Shown here in pieces: positions 43,690 through 53,143 of a stretch of DNA of 63,303 nt. A program made the translations under genes and the position numbers. The notes beneath the pieces were generated by a model. It did no database searches. It was given only the letters and a program-made list of their open reading frames with translations, and was not told where the DNA came from. The stretch lies in NCBI GenBank assembly GCA_934247125.1, contig CAKQIZ010000002.1:1-63303 (forward strand). Direction: 5' to 3'. Origin of the DNA: an uncultured Clostridia bacterium (GTDB lineage: Bacteria > Bacillota > Clostridia > Peptostreptococcales > Anaerovoracaceae). Positions within the stretch are counted from its first letter, which is position 1; every line of letters starts with the position of its first letter.

Positions 43690-46317
43690 TTATGCCTGCA
43701 GCAGTTCTGCAGCCTTTGCAAAAGCATCCGAGATCCTGGCAGGATCCTTCGCGCCGGCCTGTGCCATGTCAGCCTTGCCGCCACCGCCGCCGCCTGCTGC
43801 TGCTGCGATCTCCTTGATCATCTTGCCGGCGTGATAGCCTTTTTCCACGACATCGTCTGACAGTGAAACGAGGAATGTCACCTTGCCGCCTGAAACTGCA
43901 GCGAATACCATAGCGATGCCCTTGTTGTCAGCCTTGATCTGGTCCGAAAGACCCCTCAGGTCATTGATGCTGTAATCATCGAACTGCTTTGTGATCAGTT
44001 TTACTCCATTCACTTCAGCAGCTTCATCTATAAGGCTGCCAAGACCCTTGTTCATCTCTGCCGTCTTGAGTTCTTCGACTTCTTTCCTGAGAGCCTTGAC
44101 TTCATCAGTAAGCGCTGCCGCTTTGTCCGCGATCATATCGCGTTTTGCTTTGAGTACACCTGAAACTTCTGATATAAGAGCTTCATCTTCATTGTATTTT
44201 TCGAAAATGCCCATTCCTGTAACAGCTTCTATCCTTCTCACTCCCGAAGCGACGCCTGATTCGCTGAGTATCTTGAATGCACCTATCTGTCCGGAGTTTT
44301 TCACATGTGTTCCTCCGCACAGCTCGCAGCTGTAGTCTCCTATCGAAACGACTCTGACAGTATCGCCGTACTTTTCACCAAAGAGTGCAGTGGCGCCGGT
44401 CTTTGCAGCATCTTTTGCAGACATCACTTCTGTAGTGACATCCAGAAAATGACTGATCTTGTTGTTGACCATCTCTTCGACACTGTCTATCTCTTCTTTA
44501 GTCATAGCCTGGAAGTGATTGAAGTCAAACCTGAGTCCGTCCTTTGTGACGGACGAACCTGCCTGTTTTACATGATCTCCGAGAACCTCCTGAAGAGCCT
44601 TGTGCAGCAGGTGAGTTGCAGTATGGTTCGCAGACGTCCTGTTTCTCTGTATAGCGAGCGGCATAGCTTCGACGCTGTCTCCGACTTTGAGCTCTCCGCT
44701 GAGCATTACTGCCTTGTGCACGAAAGCCTTGCCCATTTTCTTGACTTCGATGATCTGCAGCGCACAGCCATCGTTGTACATGTATCCTTCGTCACTTGCC
44801 TGACCGCCGCTTTCCGCATAGAACGGAGTCTTGTCGAGGACGATCATGCATGTTTCACCTTCTTTAACGCTGCTGAGCGTATTCTGATCGCGGAATATCG
44901 ACTTGACTGTGCCGAACGTCACCAGCGTGTCATATCCTGTGAATTCAGTCTCCTCACCGTGTACGAAAGCATTCGACGCTTCATCCCAGCCGGCACCTTC
45001 CATTGCCTGCTCGACATGTGAACGTTCTTTCTGCTCTGCCATGGCCGCTTCGAAGCCTTTGACGTCTACTGAAAATCCCGATTCTTCGAGGATCTCTCTC
45101 GTAAGATCAATAGGAAATCCGTATGTATCGTGAAGTTTGAATGCGCTCTCGCCGTCAAGCACTGTCTTTCCGGATGACTTGAGATCGTCGATGTACCCGT
45201 TTATTATCCTCGTGCCCTGATCGATGGTAGCTGCGAATCTGTCTTCTTCAGCGGCTACGATCTTGCCGATCATCACACGGCGCTTTTCCAGCTCAGGATA
45301 AGCATTCGCCGATACGTCGATGACTCTGCCGCAGAGTTTTGAGAGGAACGGTCCTTCGATGCCGAGGAGCCTTCCGTGTCTCGCAGCTCTTCTGATGAGT
45401 CTTCTGAGGACGTATTCTCTTCCTTCATTACCCGGAGTGATACCGTCGCCGATCATGAACGTCATCGATCTGAGGTGGTCTGTGATTATCCTTATCGAAA
45501 CGTCGGTGTCAGCTTCTCCGTTTTTGTATTCCACGCCGGAGACCTGAACGACACCGTCGAGTATATGCTTTATAGTATCTATATCGAATATCGAGTCGAC
45601 GCCCTGCATGATGCATGCGAGGCGTTCGAGCCCCATTCCTGTATCGATGTTGGGGTGTGCGAGATCAGAGTAGCTGCCTTCGTCATCGCGGCTGAACTGA
45701 GTGAACACATGGTTCCAGAACTCTACGTATCTGTCGCAGTCGCATCCCGGTTTGCAGTCAGGATTGTCGCAGCCGTACTTTTCGCCTCTGTCATAGTAGA
45801 TCTCAGAACATGGACCGCACGGACCGGTTCCGATCTCCCAGAAGTTGTCGTCCTTTCCGAGACGGACGATCCTTTCCTCCGGCAGACCGATCATATCTCT
45901 CCAGATAGCATACGCATCATCGTCATCCTCGTAAACAGTAGCCCAGAGCTTGTCAGTCGGCATATGCAGCACCTGAGTGATGAACTCCCAGCCCCATGTC
46001 AGAGACTCCTTCTTGAAATAGTCTCCGAACGAAAAGCTTCCGAGCATTTCAAAAAATGTACCGTGTCTTGATGTGAAGCCCACGTTTTCGATGTCACCTG
46101 TCCTTATACATTTCTGGCATGTAGTCATACGCTTGCTGGGCGGAGTCTCGATCCCCGCGAAGTAAGGCTTCAGCGGCGCCATGCCTGAGTTTATCAGAAG
46201 CAGACTCTTTTCATTCTTGCCGGGAACCAGCGGGAAACTCTGTCTCCTGTAATGATCCTTTGATTCGTAAAAGCTTAAAAACAGTTCTCTGATTTTATTC
46301 AAACCGAGTTTTTCCAT
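43690..46317 (-). CDS. alaS: Alanyl-tRNA synthetase
   Basis: An 875-residue class II synthetase of normal length. The aminoacylation domain (S-G-M-A-P-L-K-P, T-x-C-Q-K-C-I-R-T-G-D-I), the editing domain metal site (H-T-A-T-H-L-L-H and C-G-G-T-H) and the C-terminal Gly-rich DHHA1 motif (G-G-G-G-G-G-K) are present. The ATG at 46317 follows AGGAGG; the frame is open further to 46419 but that would cover the leader. It has its own promoter and a structured leader without T-box. Confidence 0.97.
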   Translation of the reverse strand: MEKLGLNKIRELFLSFYESKDHYRRQSFPLVPGKNEKSLLLINSGMAPLKPYFAGIETPPSKRMTTCQKCIRTGDIENVGFTSRHGTFFEMLGSFSFGDYFKKESLTWGWEFITQVLHMPTDKLWATVYEDDDDAYAIWRDMIGLPEERIVRLGKDDNFWEIGTGPCGPCSEIYYDRGEKYGCDNPDCKPGCDCDRYVEFWNHVFTQFSRDDEGSYSDLAHPNIDTGMGLERLACIMQGVDSIFDIDTIKHILDGVVQVSGVEYKNGEADTDVSIRIITDHLRSMTFMIGDGITPGNEGREYVLRRLIRRAARHGRLLGIEGPFLSKLCGRVIDVSANAYPELEKRRVMIGKIVAAEEDRFAATIDQGTRIINGYIDDLKSSGKTVLDGESAFKLHDTYGFPIDLTREILEESGFSVDVKGFEAAMAEQKERSHVEQAMEGAGWDEASNAFVHGEETEFTGYDTLVTFGTVKSIFRDQNTLSSVKEGETCMIVLDKTPFYAESGGQASDEGYMYNDGCALQIIEVKKMGKAFVHKAVMLSGELKVGDSVEAMPLAIQRNRTSANHTATHLLHKALQEVLGDHVKQAGSSVTKDGLRFDFNHFQAMTKEEIDSVEEMVNNKISHFLDVTTEVMSAKDAAKTGATALFGEKYGDTVRVVSIGDYSCELCGGTHVKNSGQIGAFKILSESGVASGVRRIEAVTGMGIFEKYNEDEALISEVSGVLKAKRDMIADKAAALTDEVKALRKEVEELKTAEMNKGLGSLIDEAAEVNGVKLITKQFDDYSINDLRGLSDQIKADNKGIAMVFAAVSGGKVTFLVSLSDDVVEKGYHAGKMIKEIAAAAGGGGGGKADMAQAGAKDPARISDAFAKAAELLQA

Positions 46318-46417
46318 GATGTTTATCCTCCTAAAATCCGGACACCGGCAGACATGAATACCTGCATCCGGTCCTTTATAATGCAGGAAATACCGCTTTG
46401 CGATATTCCATAATATC

Positions 46418-46451
46418 AAAAAAACTGCCCGCCAGCAAAAGATACCGGCGG
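46418..46451 (-). promoter_or_regulatory. Terminator-like hairpin in the alaS leader
   Basis: On the minus strand CCGCCGG pairs with CTGGCGG (one G-U), followed after three bases by seven T residues (plus-strand A run 46418-46424). It lies between the promoter and the alaS start and could be an attenuator. A second paired region (GGAC-CGG-GCAG with CTGC-CGG-GTCC) lies at about 46335-46375. Confidence 0.5.
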
Positions 46452-46464
46452 AGCCGACTTTTTA

Positions 46465-46493
46465 AGTATACCAGAAATACATTACAATTTCAA
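46465..46493 (-). promoter_or_regulatory. alaS promoter
   Basis: On the minus strand TTGAAA (46488-46493) and TATACT (46465-46470) with a 17-base spacer. The predicted leader is about 140 bases. Confidence 0.75.
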
Positions 46494-46496
46494 TAA

Positions 46497-46566
46497 AAAT
46501 GACGTCTTGCACATCAAACCTGAACGATCCCGTCACGGGCATTCCGGATGATGTCAGACGTCATTT
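46497..46566 (-). terminator. Terminator of the pyr operon
   Basis: Perfect 11-bp arms AAATGACGTCT / AGACGTCATTT enclose 48 bases that contain a smaller CCCG-TCA-CGGG hairpin. On the minus strand the distal arm runs into TTTTTA. It ends four bases from the alaS -35. Confidence 0.75.
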
Positions 46567-46592
46567 CACGATATTTTTATAAAACTTTTACA

Positions 46593-47009
46593 CTATTTTG
46601 CTTTGCTCTCGCAGTATATGCATCTGTAGACTAGATTTTCTCTGTCAGTGAGCCTGAACACATGCGGCAGTTCCTGCTCCGTAGTAGTGATGCATCGCGG
46701 ATTCCTGCACTTTATGACATCTGTGATCTCCTCAGGCGGCTCGATGTGCGTGCGCTTTGCAAGCTTGCCGTTTTCGATGATGTTTACAGTGATGCCTGCA
46801 TCGATATAGCCGATCGCATCGAGATTGACGTCAATGATCCTGTCTATCTTGATGATATCTTTTCTGCCGAGCTTCTGGCTCTCTGCATTTTTGATCAGAG
46901 CCACCTGGCAGTCCAGGGAGTCCAGACCCAGGATCTTGTAAAGCTTCATGCCCGCGCCTGCTTTGATGTGGTCGAGAACTATACCGTTTTCTATCTTTCC
47001 TATGATCAT
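46593..47009 (-). CDS. pyrI: Aspartate carbamoyltransferase regulatory subunit
   Basis: A 138-residue regulatory subunit. The N-terminal nucleotide-binding domain (I-x-x-G-I-V-L-D-H-I) and the C-terminal zinc domain with C-R-N-P-R-C and C-I-Y-C are both present. It binds the catalytic subunit PyrB and allows allosteric control by CTP/ATP. It begins directly after the pyrB stop. Bacillus lacks pyrI; several Clostridia have it. Confidence 0.95.
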   Translation of the reverse strand: MIIGKIENGIVLDHIKAGAGMKLYKILGLDSLDCQVALIKNAESQKLGRKDIIKIDRIIDVNLDAIGYIDAGITVNIIENGKLAKRTHIEPPEEITDVIKCRNPRCITTTEQELPHVFRLTDRENLVYRCIYCESKAK

Positions 47010-47924
47010 TTATTTCACCTCCAGAAGCTTGAGAATCAGTGCCATTCTTATGAATTTGCCGTTGAGCACCTGCTCGAAATATCTTGCTCGCGGATCGTCG
47101 TCGACAGCGACCGAGATCTCGTTAACACGAGGCAGCGGATGGAGTATGCTCAGGTCTTCCTTCGCGTTGTCCAGCTTGTCCGGCGTGAGGATATAGCTGT
47201 CCTTGAGTCTTATATAGTCCTGTTCGTTGAAGAAACGCTCTCTCTGGACTCTCGTCATGTAAAGTATGTCGAGCTGCGGCATGGCTGCTTCGAGGTCTGT
47301 AGTCTCGATGTACTCGATACTGTTTTTCTCAAGTACTTCATGCTTGAGATATTCAGGTATCTTAAGCTCTTCAGGCGATATCAGTATGAACTTCACGTTT
47401 TCATAGCGCGACATCGCACTTATCAGCGAGTGCACCGTACGTCCGAATTTGAGGTCTCCGCACAGACCGACTGTCATGTCGCTGAGCCTGCCCTTTTCCC
47501 TGCTGATCGTCAGAAGGTCAGTGAGCGTCTGTGTAGGGTGGTTGTGGCCGCCGTCTCCTGCGTTTATCACAGGGACTGTCGACTTTCTCGAAGCGACCAT
47601 CGGTGCGCCCTCTTTCGGGTGCCTCATTGCGATTATGTCGGCATATGCACCTACTGTCCTTATAGTGTCAGCTACGCTTTCGCCCTTTGATGCTGAAGAG
47701 CTCTGGGCTTCCGAGAATCCCAGCACGTTTCCGCCGAGCTCATACATAGCAGCTTCAAAGCTGAGTCTCGTTCTGGTCGACGGCTCGAAAAACAGCGTTG
47801 CCAGCTTCTTTCCATGGCATTTTTCAGCATACTTTTCCGGATGAGCGATTATGTCCTTTGCAACACTTATCATCTCATCGATTTCTTCTGTCCCGAGCTG
47901 CATGATGTCGATCAAATGTTTCAT
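47010..47924 (-). CDS. pyrB: Aspartate carbamoyltransferase catalytic subunit
   Basis: A 304-residue enzyme making N-carbamoyl-L-aspartate, the first committed pyrimidine step. The carbamoyl-phosphate motif is S-T-R-T-R-L-S-F-E (about 51-59), with the [10 protein letters not shown] loop (about 74-83) and [16 protein letters not shown] lies upstream of the start at 47924. Confidence 0.97.
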   Translation of the reverse strand: MKHLIDIMQLGTEEIDEMISVAKDIIAHPEKYAEKCHGKKLATLFFEPSTRTRLSFEAAMYELGGNVLGFSEAQSSSASKGESVADTIRTVGAYADIIAMRHPKEGAPMVASRKSTVPVINAGDGGHNHPTQTLTDLLTISREKGRLSDMTVGLCGDLKFGRTVHSLISAMSRYENVKFILISPEELKIPEYLKHEVLEKNSIEYIETTDLEAAMPQLDILYMTRVQRERFFNEQDYIRLKDSYILTPDKLDNAKEDLSILHPLPRVNEISVAVDDDPRARYFEQVLNGKFIRMALILKLLEVK

Positions 47925-47991
47925 TTGTACCTCCTTTTGATCACGTTTTGATAATTCCGATATATCTGAAGCAAGTTATCGTTCTGTCTTA

Positions 47992-48624
47992 CTATTTTTC
48001 TATCCAGCTTTCGTCCTGCGGATCGTCTCTGAAAGCCTTGAGTTTGACAAGATCTGATTCTTTGATGTACCCGGTTTCGGCTGCGACCTGCGAGATCGTA
48101 TCGAAGTCTGTCAGGCTTATGTTTTTCACGTCTGCCGCCGCCAGTCTTTCGAGGCCCTTTTTCATCCCGTATGTAAAGATGCTCACTACGCCGAGGACTT
48201 CGGCGCCTGCTTCACGCAGGGCTTCCACTACGTCTGTCACGCTGCCGCCGGTCGAGATCAGATCTTCTATGACTACGACCTTCTGCCCCTTTTCGAGACG
48301 ACCTTCGATACGGTTGTTCCTGCCGTGATCCTTTGCACCCGAACGCACATATCCCATAGGGATCCCCATGATGTGAGCTGCGATCGCTGCGTGCGCTATG
48401 CCGGCAGTGCTTGTTCCCATCAGCACCTCGGCCTGAGGATAATTTTCTTTTACAGTGTCTGCTATTGCCTGCTCGACCGTATTTCTGATCTCAGGCGCAG
48501 TAAGTATCAGTCTGTTGTCGCAGTATATCGGGCTTTTGATCCCGCTCGCCCATGTGAAAGGCTTCTGCGGGCTCAGGAAAACCGCTTCGATGTCAAGCAG
48601 TCCTTTTGCTATTTCTCTCTTCAT
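47992..48624 (-). CDS. pyrE: Orotate phosphoribosyltransferase
   Basis: A 210-residue enzyme converting orotate and PRPP to OMP. The PRPP-binding motif V-V-V-I-E-D-L-I-S-T-G-G-S is at about 117-129 and the K-D-H-G loop at about 97-100. Normal length. A 67-base gap without strong structure precedes pyrB. Confidence 0.96.
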   Translation of the reverse strand: MKREIAKGLLDIEAVFLSPQKPFTWASGIKSPIYCDNRLILTAPEIRNTVEQAIADTVKENYPQAEVLMGTSTAGIAHAAIAAHIMGIPMGYVRSGAKDHGRNNRIEGRLEKGQKVVVIEDLISTGGSVTDVVEALREAGAEVLGVVSIFTYGMKKGLERLAAADVKNISLTDFDTISQVAAETGYIKESDLVKLKAFRDDPQDESWIEK

Positions 48625-48660
48625 TTTCTACCTCCGTTTTATGTAAATTCTCAGCGTTTG

Positions 48661-49359
48661 TCAGTCAACGAATTCTTTGATGCATCTTTCGTATGCCGCG
48701 AGCGGATCGTCTGATGCCGTGATGCTCCTGCCGACTACGATATAGTCAGAGCCGAGCTCCTTTGCCTTTGCAGGCGTGGTGACTCTGGCCTGATCGCCTT
48801 TGTCGTCATCTGCAAAGCGCACTCCCGGGGTCACAGTCAGGAAGCTTCCGCCGCACATGTCGTGCACCTCAGGTGATTCGAGCGGAGAACATACGACTCC
48901 GTCGAGACCTGCAGCCTTTGCATTAGCCGCATAGTGGGCGACCACCTGCTCCATACCTCTGTCTATCAGCAGATCGCGCTGCATCCTTTCCTCGGTCGTG
49001 GAAGTCAGCTGAGTGACAGCTATCAGCAGCGGACGCTCTCCGCCTCCCGAGCTGAGTCCCTCGATCGCCGCTTTCATCATGTCTATCGTTCCGGCAGCAT
49101 GCACATTGCACATGTCTACGCCGAGTCCTGCGAGCACGCTCATCGATTTTCTGACCGTGTTAGGGATGTCGTGGAGCTTCAGATCGAGGAATACCTTGTG
49201 TCCTCTCGTCTTCAGGGTCTTTACGATATCAGGGCCTTCTGCATAAAAAAGCTCCATACCGATCTTCACGTATGGTCTCTTTTCTCTCAGCTTGTCGAGA
49301 AAGCGCAGCGTTTCCTCACTGCTGCTGAAATCACATGCGATTATTACGTCTTTTCCCAT
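48661..49359 (-). CDS. pyrF: Orotidine-5'-phosphate decarboxylase
   Basis: A 232-residue TIM-barrel enzyme making UMP from OMP. The catalytic D-L-K-L-H-D-I-P-N-T motif is at about 59-68 and the C-terminal phosphate loop reads V-V-G-R-S-I. Its ATG shares one base with the pyrD stop (TAATG), so translation is coupled. Confidence 0.96.
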   Translation of the reverse strand: MGKDVIIACDFSSSEETLRFLDKLREKRPYVKIGMELFYAEGPDIVKTLKTRGHKVFLDLKLHDIPNTVRKSMSVLAGLGVDMCNVHAAGTIDMMKAAIEGLSSGGGERPLLIAVTQLTSTTEERMQRDLLIDRGMEQVVAHYAANAKAAGLDGVVCSPLESPEVHDMCGGSFLTVTPGVRFADDDKGDQARVTTPAKAKELGSDYIVVGRSITASDDPLAAYERCIKEFVD

Positions 49360-50270
49360 TAATGTGCACCTCCTGTTATCTCTCTAAGATCACTTATACC
49401 GTATTTTTTCATCGTCTCCGGCAGCTGCAGCACTATGTCTCTGCACACATACGGATCAGTCAGGTTGGCTGCCCCGATCTGCACTGCCGTCGCTCCTGCC
49501 AGCATCATCTCTATTACATCTGAAGCTGTCGAGACGCCGCCGATGCCGATGATCGGCACATCCACCGCCTCATACACCTGATATACCATCCTGAGGGCCA
49601 CCGGGAACACTGCAGGTCCCGAAAAGCCGCCCATTATATTTGCCACTACCGGCTTTTTCGTCTTGAGATCTATCCTCATGCCCAGCATCGTGTTTATCAG
49701 CGAGATACCGTCCGCACCGGCGTTCTCGCAGGCTTTCGCGATGGAAACTATATCTGTGACGTTAGGCGAAAGCTTCACGATCACCGGTTTTCTGACTGCA
49801 TCTTTCACTGCTCTCACCACCTGTCCCGCAGCGTCCGGGTCAGTGCCGAACGCGATACCGCCCCCGTGGACGTTCGGGCAGGAAACATTGACTTCCAGCC
49901 ACCCTACCTGATCGCACGCGTCAAGGCGTCTGCACACCTCGACGTATTCGTCAACAGAAAATCCGCCTATGTTTGCCATAACTTTTTTATGTAAACAGTT
50001 GCTGAGTTTCGGCAGTTCTTCCTCTATCACCTTGTCGATACCCGGATTCTGCAGGCCGATCGAGTTTATCAGCCCCTCTCTGCACTCGGCTATCCTCGGA
50101 GTCGGGTTTCCGAATCTCGGTTCCAGAGTGGTGCCCTTGAAAGAGAATGTTCCCAGCATGTTTATGTCGAACAGCTCGGCGAATTCATAGCCGTATCCGA
50201 ATGTGCCGCTGGCTGCCATCACCGGGTTGTCCAGTGTGATTCCGCACAGGTCGACTTTTGTATTTACCAT
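49359..50270 (-). CDS. pyrD: Dihydroorotate dehydrogenase, class 1B catalytic subunit
   Basis: A 303-residue FMN enzyme. The catalytic cysteine is in N-V-S-C-P-N (about 129-134); G-T-F-G-Y-G near the N terminus and G-G-V-S-T-A-S-D binding FMN phosphate are present. It pairs with PyrK to pass electrons to NAD+. It overlaps pyrK by seven bases. Confidence 0.96.
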   Translation of the reverse strand: MVNTKVDLCGITLDNPVMAASGTFGYGYEFAELFDINMLGTFSFKGTTLEPRFGNPTPRIAECREGLINSIGLQNPGIDKVIEEELPKLSNCLHKKVMANIGGFSVDEYVEVCRRLDACDQVGWLEVNVSCPNVHGGGIAFGTDPDAAGQVVRAVKDAVRKPVIVKLSPNVTDIVSIAKACENAGADGISLINTMLGMRIDLKTKKPVVANIMGGFSGPAVFPVALRMVYQVYEAVDVPIIGIGGVSTASDVIEMMLAGATAVQIGAANLTDPYVCRDIVLQLPETMKKYGISDLREITGGAH

Positions 50271-51013
50271 ATTATCTCACCTCTTTCCAGCACCGGTCCT
50301 TCTTTGCATATCCTTTTATTTCCGTATTTAGTTTTGCATGAGCAGCCCATGCAGGCTCCGAAACCGCAGCCCATGCGCTCCTCGAAGCTGAACTGACCGC
50401 ATACTTCTGCAGGCGCCGTCTCGTCTATCGCTCTGAGCATCGGCAGCGGTCCGCACGAGAATATGTAACTGTAATCGAGAGTTTTCATCACGTCTGTCAC
50501 GAAACCTTGCACTCCCATGCTGCCGTCGGCCGTCGAAACGATGACCTCGGCACCGAGCTTTTTGAATTCTTCTATGTAAAAGCTCTCGTCTGCCGTGTTG
50601 AAGCCGAGCACTACGACCGGTTTTTTCCCCCGGTCGAGCAGAAGTCTGCAAAGCCCGTACATCGGCGGGACTCCTGCACCCCCTCCGACGAGCAGAGGTC
50701 TGTCTCCTATGCAGCGCTCCTCGCTTATGTCATAGCCGTTTCCAAGCGGGCAGAGCACATCCAGCGTTCTGCCTGCGGGCATCACGCTCATCGCTTCCGT
50801 GCCGTTCCCAACGATCTTGTATATTATGGTCATCTCTCCGTCAGTCCAGTCGCATATTGAGATCGGTCTTCTCAGGAAGAAGCCTTCTATTCTGATGTTG
50901 ATGAACTGGCCTGCATTCGTGACGCCGGTGCCTTCCGGCGCCGAGAGCTTCATTTCATATGTCCTGTCTGCTATTTTTCTATTCGAAAGTATTGTGAAAT
51001 CCGATTTTTTCAT
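50264..51013 (-). CDS. pyrK: Dihydroorotate dehydrogenase electron transfer subunit
   Basis: A 249-residue FAD and [2Fe-2S] protein. The N-terminal half is ferredoxin-reductase-like with R-R-P-I-S-I-C for FAD and G-G-G-A-G-V-P-P for NAD; the four cluster cysteines lie in C-G-F-G-A-C-M-G-C and I-C at about 220-240. It links PyrD to NAD+. The gap of 77 bases to pyrC holds nothing clear. Confidence 0.95.
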   Translation of the reverse strand: MKKSDFTILSNRKIADRTYEMKLSAPEGTGVTNAGQFINIRIEGFFLRRPISICDWTDGEMTIIYKIVGNGTEAMSVMPAGRTLDVLCPLGNGYDISEERCIGDRPLLVGGGAGVPPMYGLCRLLLDRGKKPVVVLGFNTADESFYIEEFKKLGAEVIVSTADGSMGVQGFVTDVMKTLDYSYIFSCGPLPMLRAIDETAPAEVCGQFSFEERMGCGFGACMGCSCKTKYGNKRICKEGPVLERGEIIW

Positions 51014-51090
51014 TGCTGTTTCTCCATATCGAATGTCTGTTTATGCAACATCATCCCATTAATATCATACATATCATTCATGACGACGTA

Positions 51091-52275
51091 CTATTTGTAC
51101 TGCCATACGGCATTGCCGTCAACGACAGTCATCAGGCACCTGCCCTTTACATCCCATCCGTCGAACGGACAGCTCCTTCCCAGAGTCATGAATTTTTCGG
51201 GATCGACTTTGTAGCTTTCATCGAGATCCCAGATCGCAAATGTCGGCTTCTCCTTGTGCAGCTCCTCTTCGATGCTGCATGTGTTGATGCCGAAACGCTT
51301 TCTCGGCATCGTGTACATCAGTTCTATGAGTCTGTCCAGCGTGATCACGCCCTTTTCGACGAGTTCTGTGTACATCACCGGGAATGCGGTTTCCATGCCG
51401 ACGATCCCGAATGCGCTGCCTGCGAAGCCTCTGCTCTTTTCCTCAAGGCTGTGCGGCGCATGATCTGTCGCTATCATGTCGATAGTGCCGTCCTTTACCG
51501 CTTCTATCAGGGCAGCTCTGTCTTCGGCGCCCTTTATCGGCGGATTCATCTTGAACCGGCCGCTGTCTTCTGTTTCATCGCGTGAGATCGTCAGGTAGTG
51601 AGGCGCTGTCTCACATGTGATGTCGAGTCCTTCGGCTTTCGCTTTCCTGACAAGTTCTACGGATTCCTTAGTGGAAACATGGCATACGTGGTATCCGCAG
51701 CCGGTCTCTCTTACGAGTTCTATGTCGCGTTCGAGCTGTTTCCATTCGCTTTCGGAGCTTTCTTTCGGAAAGCTCTCGTCTTCGCAGTGTGCCACTATCA
51801 GCTTCCCTAGCTTCTTCGCGCGCTTCATCGCGTCGCGCATCATGTTTTCTGATGCAACGCCTCTGCCGTCATCGGTAAATCCGATCACGTGCTCCGCCAT
51901 TGCTTCCATATCGGCAGGCTCGTTTCCGAGCTCGCCTTTCGTGATCGCTCCGTACGGAAAAACGTTGACCTTCGCATCCCTTGCTATTATGTCGAGCTGT
52001 ACTTTGAGGTTTTCCATGCTGTCCGGGCACGGATCCAGGTTCGGCATCGAAAATATGTCGGTGAACCCTCCGGCCGCAGCTGACATCGTACCGCTCGCCA
52101 TCGTTTCCTTATATAAAAAACCCGGCTCTCTCAAATGCACATGTACATCTGTAAGACCGGGTAAAATATAACGATCTGCAAAAAGCGAAATATCAATACC
52201 AGCAGAAACGAGGTGTTCCACAGCTATGTTATCAAGATCTGCAACTCTAATGAATCTTCCGTAATCTTCTCTCAT
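51091..52275 (-). CDS. pyrC: Dihydroorotase
   Basis: About 394 residues, class I dihydroorotase that closes carbamoyl-aspartate to dihydroorotate. The zinc motif D-V-H-V-H-L-R-E-P-G, the M-P-N region, H-V-S-T-K-E-S, and the catalytic Asp in A-T-D-H-A-P-H-S are all present. I place the start at 52275, preceded by GGAG. An ATG at 52308 is in frame but falls right at the predicted transcription start, so it would be leaderless. It is the first gene of the pyr cluster. Confidence 0.93.
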   Translation of the reverse strand: MREDYGRFIRVADLDNIAVEHLVSAGIDISLFADRYILPGLTDVHVHLREPGFLYKETMASGTMSAAAGGFTDIFSMPNLDPCPDSMENLKVQLDIIARDAKVNVFPYGAITKGELGNEPADMEAMAEHVIGFTDDGRGVASENMMRDAMKRAKKLGKLIVAHCEDESFPKESSESEWKQLERDIELVRETGCGYHVCHVSTKESVELVRKAKAEGLDITCETAPHYLTISRDETEDSGRFKMNPPIKGAEDRAALIEAVKDGTIDMIATDHAPHSLEEKSRGFAGSAFGIVGMETAFPVMYTELVEKGVITLDRLIELMYTMPRKRFGINTCSIEEELHKEKPTFAIWDLDESYKVDPEKFMTLGRSCPFDGWDVKGRCLMTVVDGNAVWQYK

Positions 52276-52315
52276 CGCGTTCTCCAAAATCAATTTACAA
52301 TTTAACATCCTTATG

Positions 52316-52344
52316 TTTATATCATACCATAAAGCACGTGTCAA
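52316..52344 (-). promoter_or_regulatory. Promoter of the pyr operon
   Basis: On the minus strand a consensus TTGACA (52339-52344), a 17-base spacer and TATAAA (52316-52321). Transcription should start at about 52309, only about 34 bases before the chosen pyrC start, which leaves no room for a PyrR-type attenuator. Confidence 0.85.
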
Positions 52345-52387
52345 CAGGAAAAAATTTTCAGACAGTTTCACTAAATAAGACATAAAA

Positions 52388-52424
52388 TAAGAGCAGGAGC
52401 TTTGCAGAAAAGCCGCCTGCCCTT
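52388..52424 (-). terminator. Terminator after the amino acid ABC transporter
   Basis: On the minus strand a GC-rich arm (GGCAGGCGGCTTT) pairs imperfectly with AAAGCTCCTGCTC and is followed by TTATTTT. It separates the transporter from the pyr promoter. Confidence 0.6.
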
Positions 52425-52444
52425 TACATATCCTTATATATGTC

Positions 52445-53143
52445 CTACGCTCTCAGCATCGAGCCGAGGAACGCGATAAGACGTTCGTTTTCGGGAGTTT
52501 CGAAGATCTTTTTCGGAGGTCCCTGTTCTACGATCTTGCCTCCGTCCATGAAGATCACTCTGTCTGCGACTTCCTTGGCAAATCCCATTTCGTGCGTAAC
52601 GACGATCATCGTAGTGTGCTCCTTGGCCAGCAGCTTCATTACGTTGAGTACTTCGCCCGTGATCTCGGGGTCGAGCGCCGAAGTAGGCTCGTCGAACAGC
52701 ATGATGTCAGGCTTCATCGCGAGAGCTCTGGCGATAGCTATCCTCTGCTTCTGTCCGCCGGAAAGGTGCGCCGGATAGACGTCGGCCTTGTTTTCCAGTC
52801 CGACCATCTTGAGGAGGTTGTGCGCATTCGCATATGCGTCCTCTCTCTTCTCCTTCTTGACCTTTATCGGAGCATACGTGATGTTTTCGATACAAGTCAT
52901 ATGAGGAAAGAGATTGAAATGCTGGAACACCATTCCCGTAGTTCCCTTGAGCTCTATCTCTCCGGAAGTTATGCTGTTGAGACCGTTGATGCATCGCAGC
53001 AGCGTGCTCTTTCCGGAACCGGACGGTCCGATGATCGCCACGATCTCACCCTTATGCATCGAAAAGTCCACGTTGTCGACCGCCCTGAAACCCGAATAGT
53101 CCTTAACGATGTTTTTCATTTCCAGTATATTCTCTCTGCTCAT
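52445..53143 (-). CDS. Polar amino acid ABC transporter, ATP-binding protein (GlnQ-like)
   Basis: A 232-residue ABC ATPase. Walker A is G-P-S-G-S-G-K-S-T (about 39-47), the signature L-S-G-G-Q-K-Q-R (about 127), Walker [12 protein letters not shown] and the H-switch T-H-E-M-G-F. The last signature type is common in glutamine and polar amino acid importers. The ATG at 53143 overlaps the permease stop (TGATG). Confidence 0.95.
   Translation of the reverse strand: MSRENILEMKNIVKDYSGFRAVDNVDFSMHKGEIVAIIGPSGSGKSTLLRCINGLNSITSGEIELKGTTGMVFQHFNLFPHMTCIENITYAPIKVKKEKREDAYANAHNLLKMVGLENKADVYPAHLSGGQKQRIAIARALAMKPDIMLFDEPTSALDPEITGEVLNVMKLLAKEHTTMIVVTHEMGFAKEVADRVIFMDGGKIVEQGPPKKIFETPENERLIAFLGSMLRA

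Noticed and set aside
46317-46592. T-box riboswitch for alaS
   Set aside because: Neither the T-box core nor a specifier-loop layout is seen on the minus strand.
52275-52345. PyrR-binding attenuator upstream of pyrC
   Set aside because: The promoter leaves about 34 bases of leader, too short for binding loop, antiterminator and terminator.
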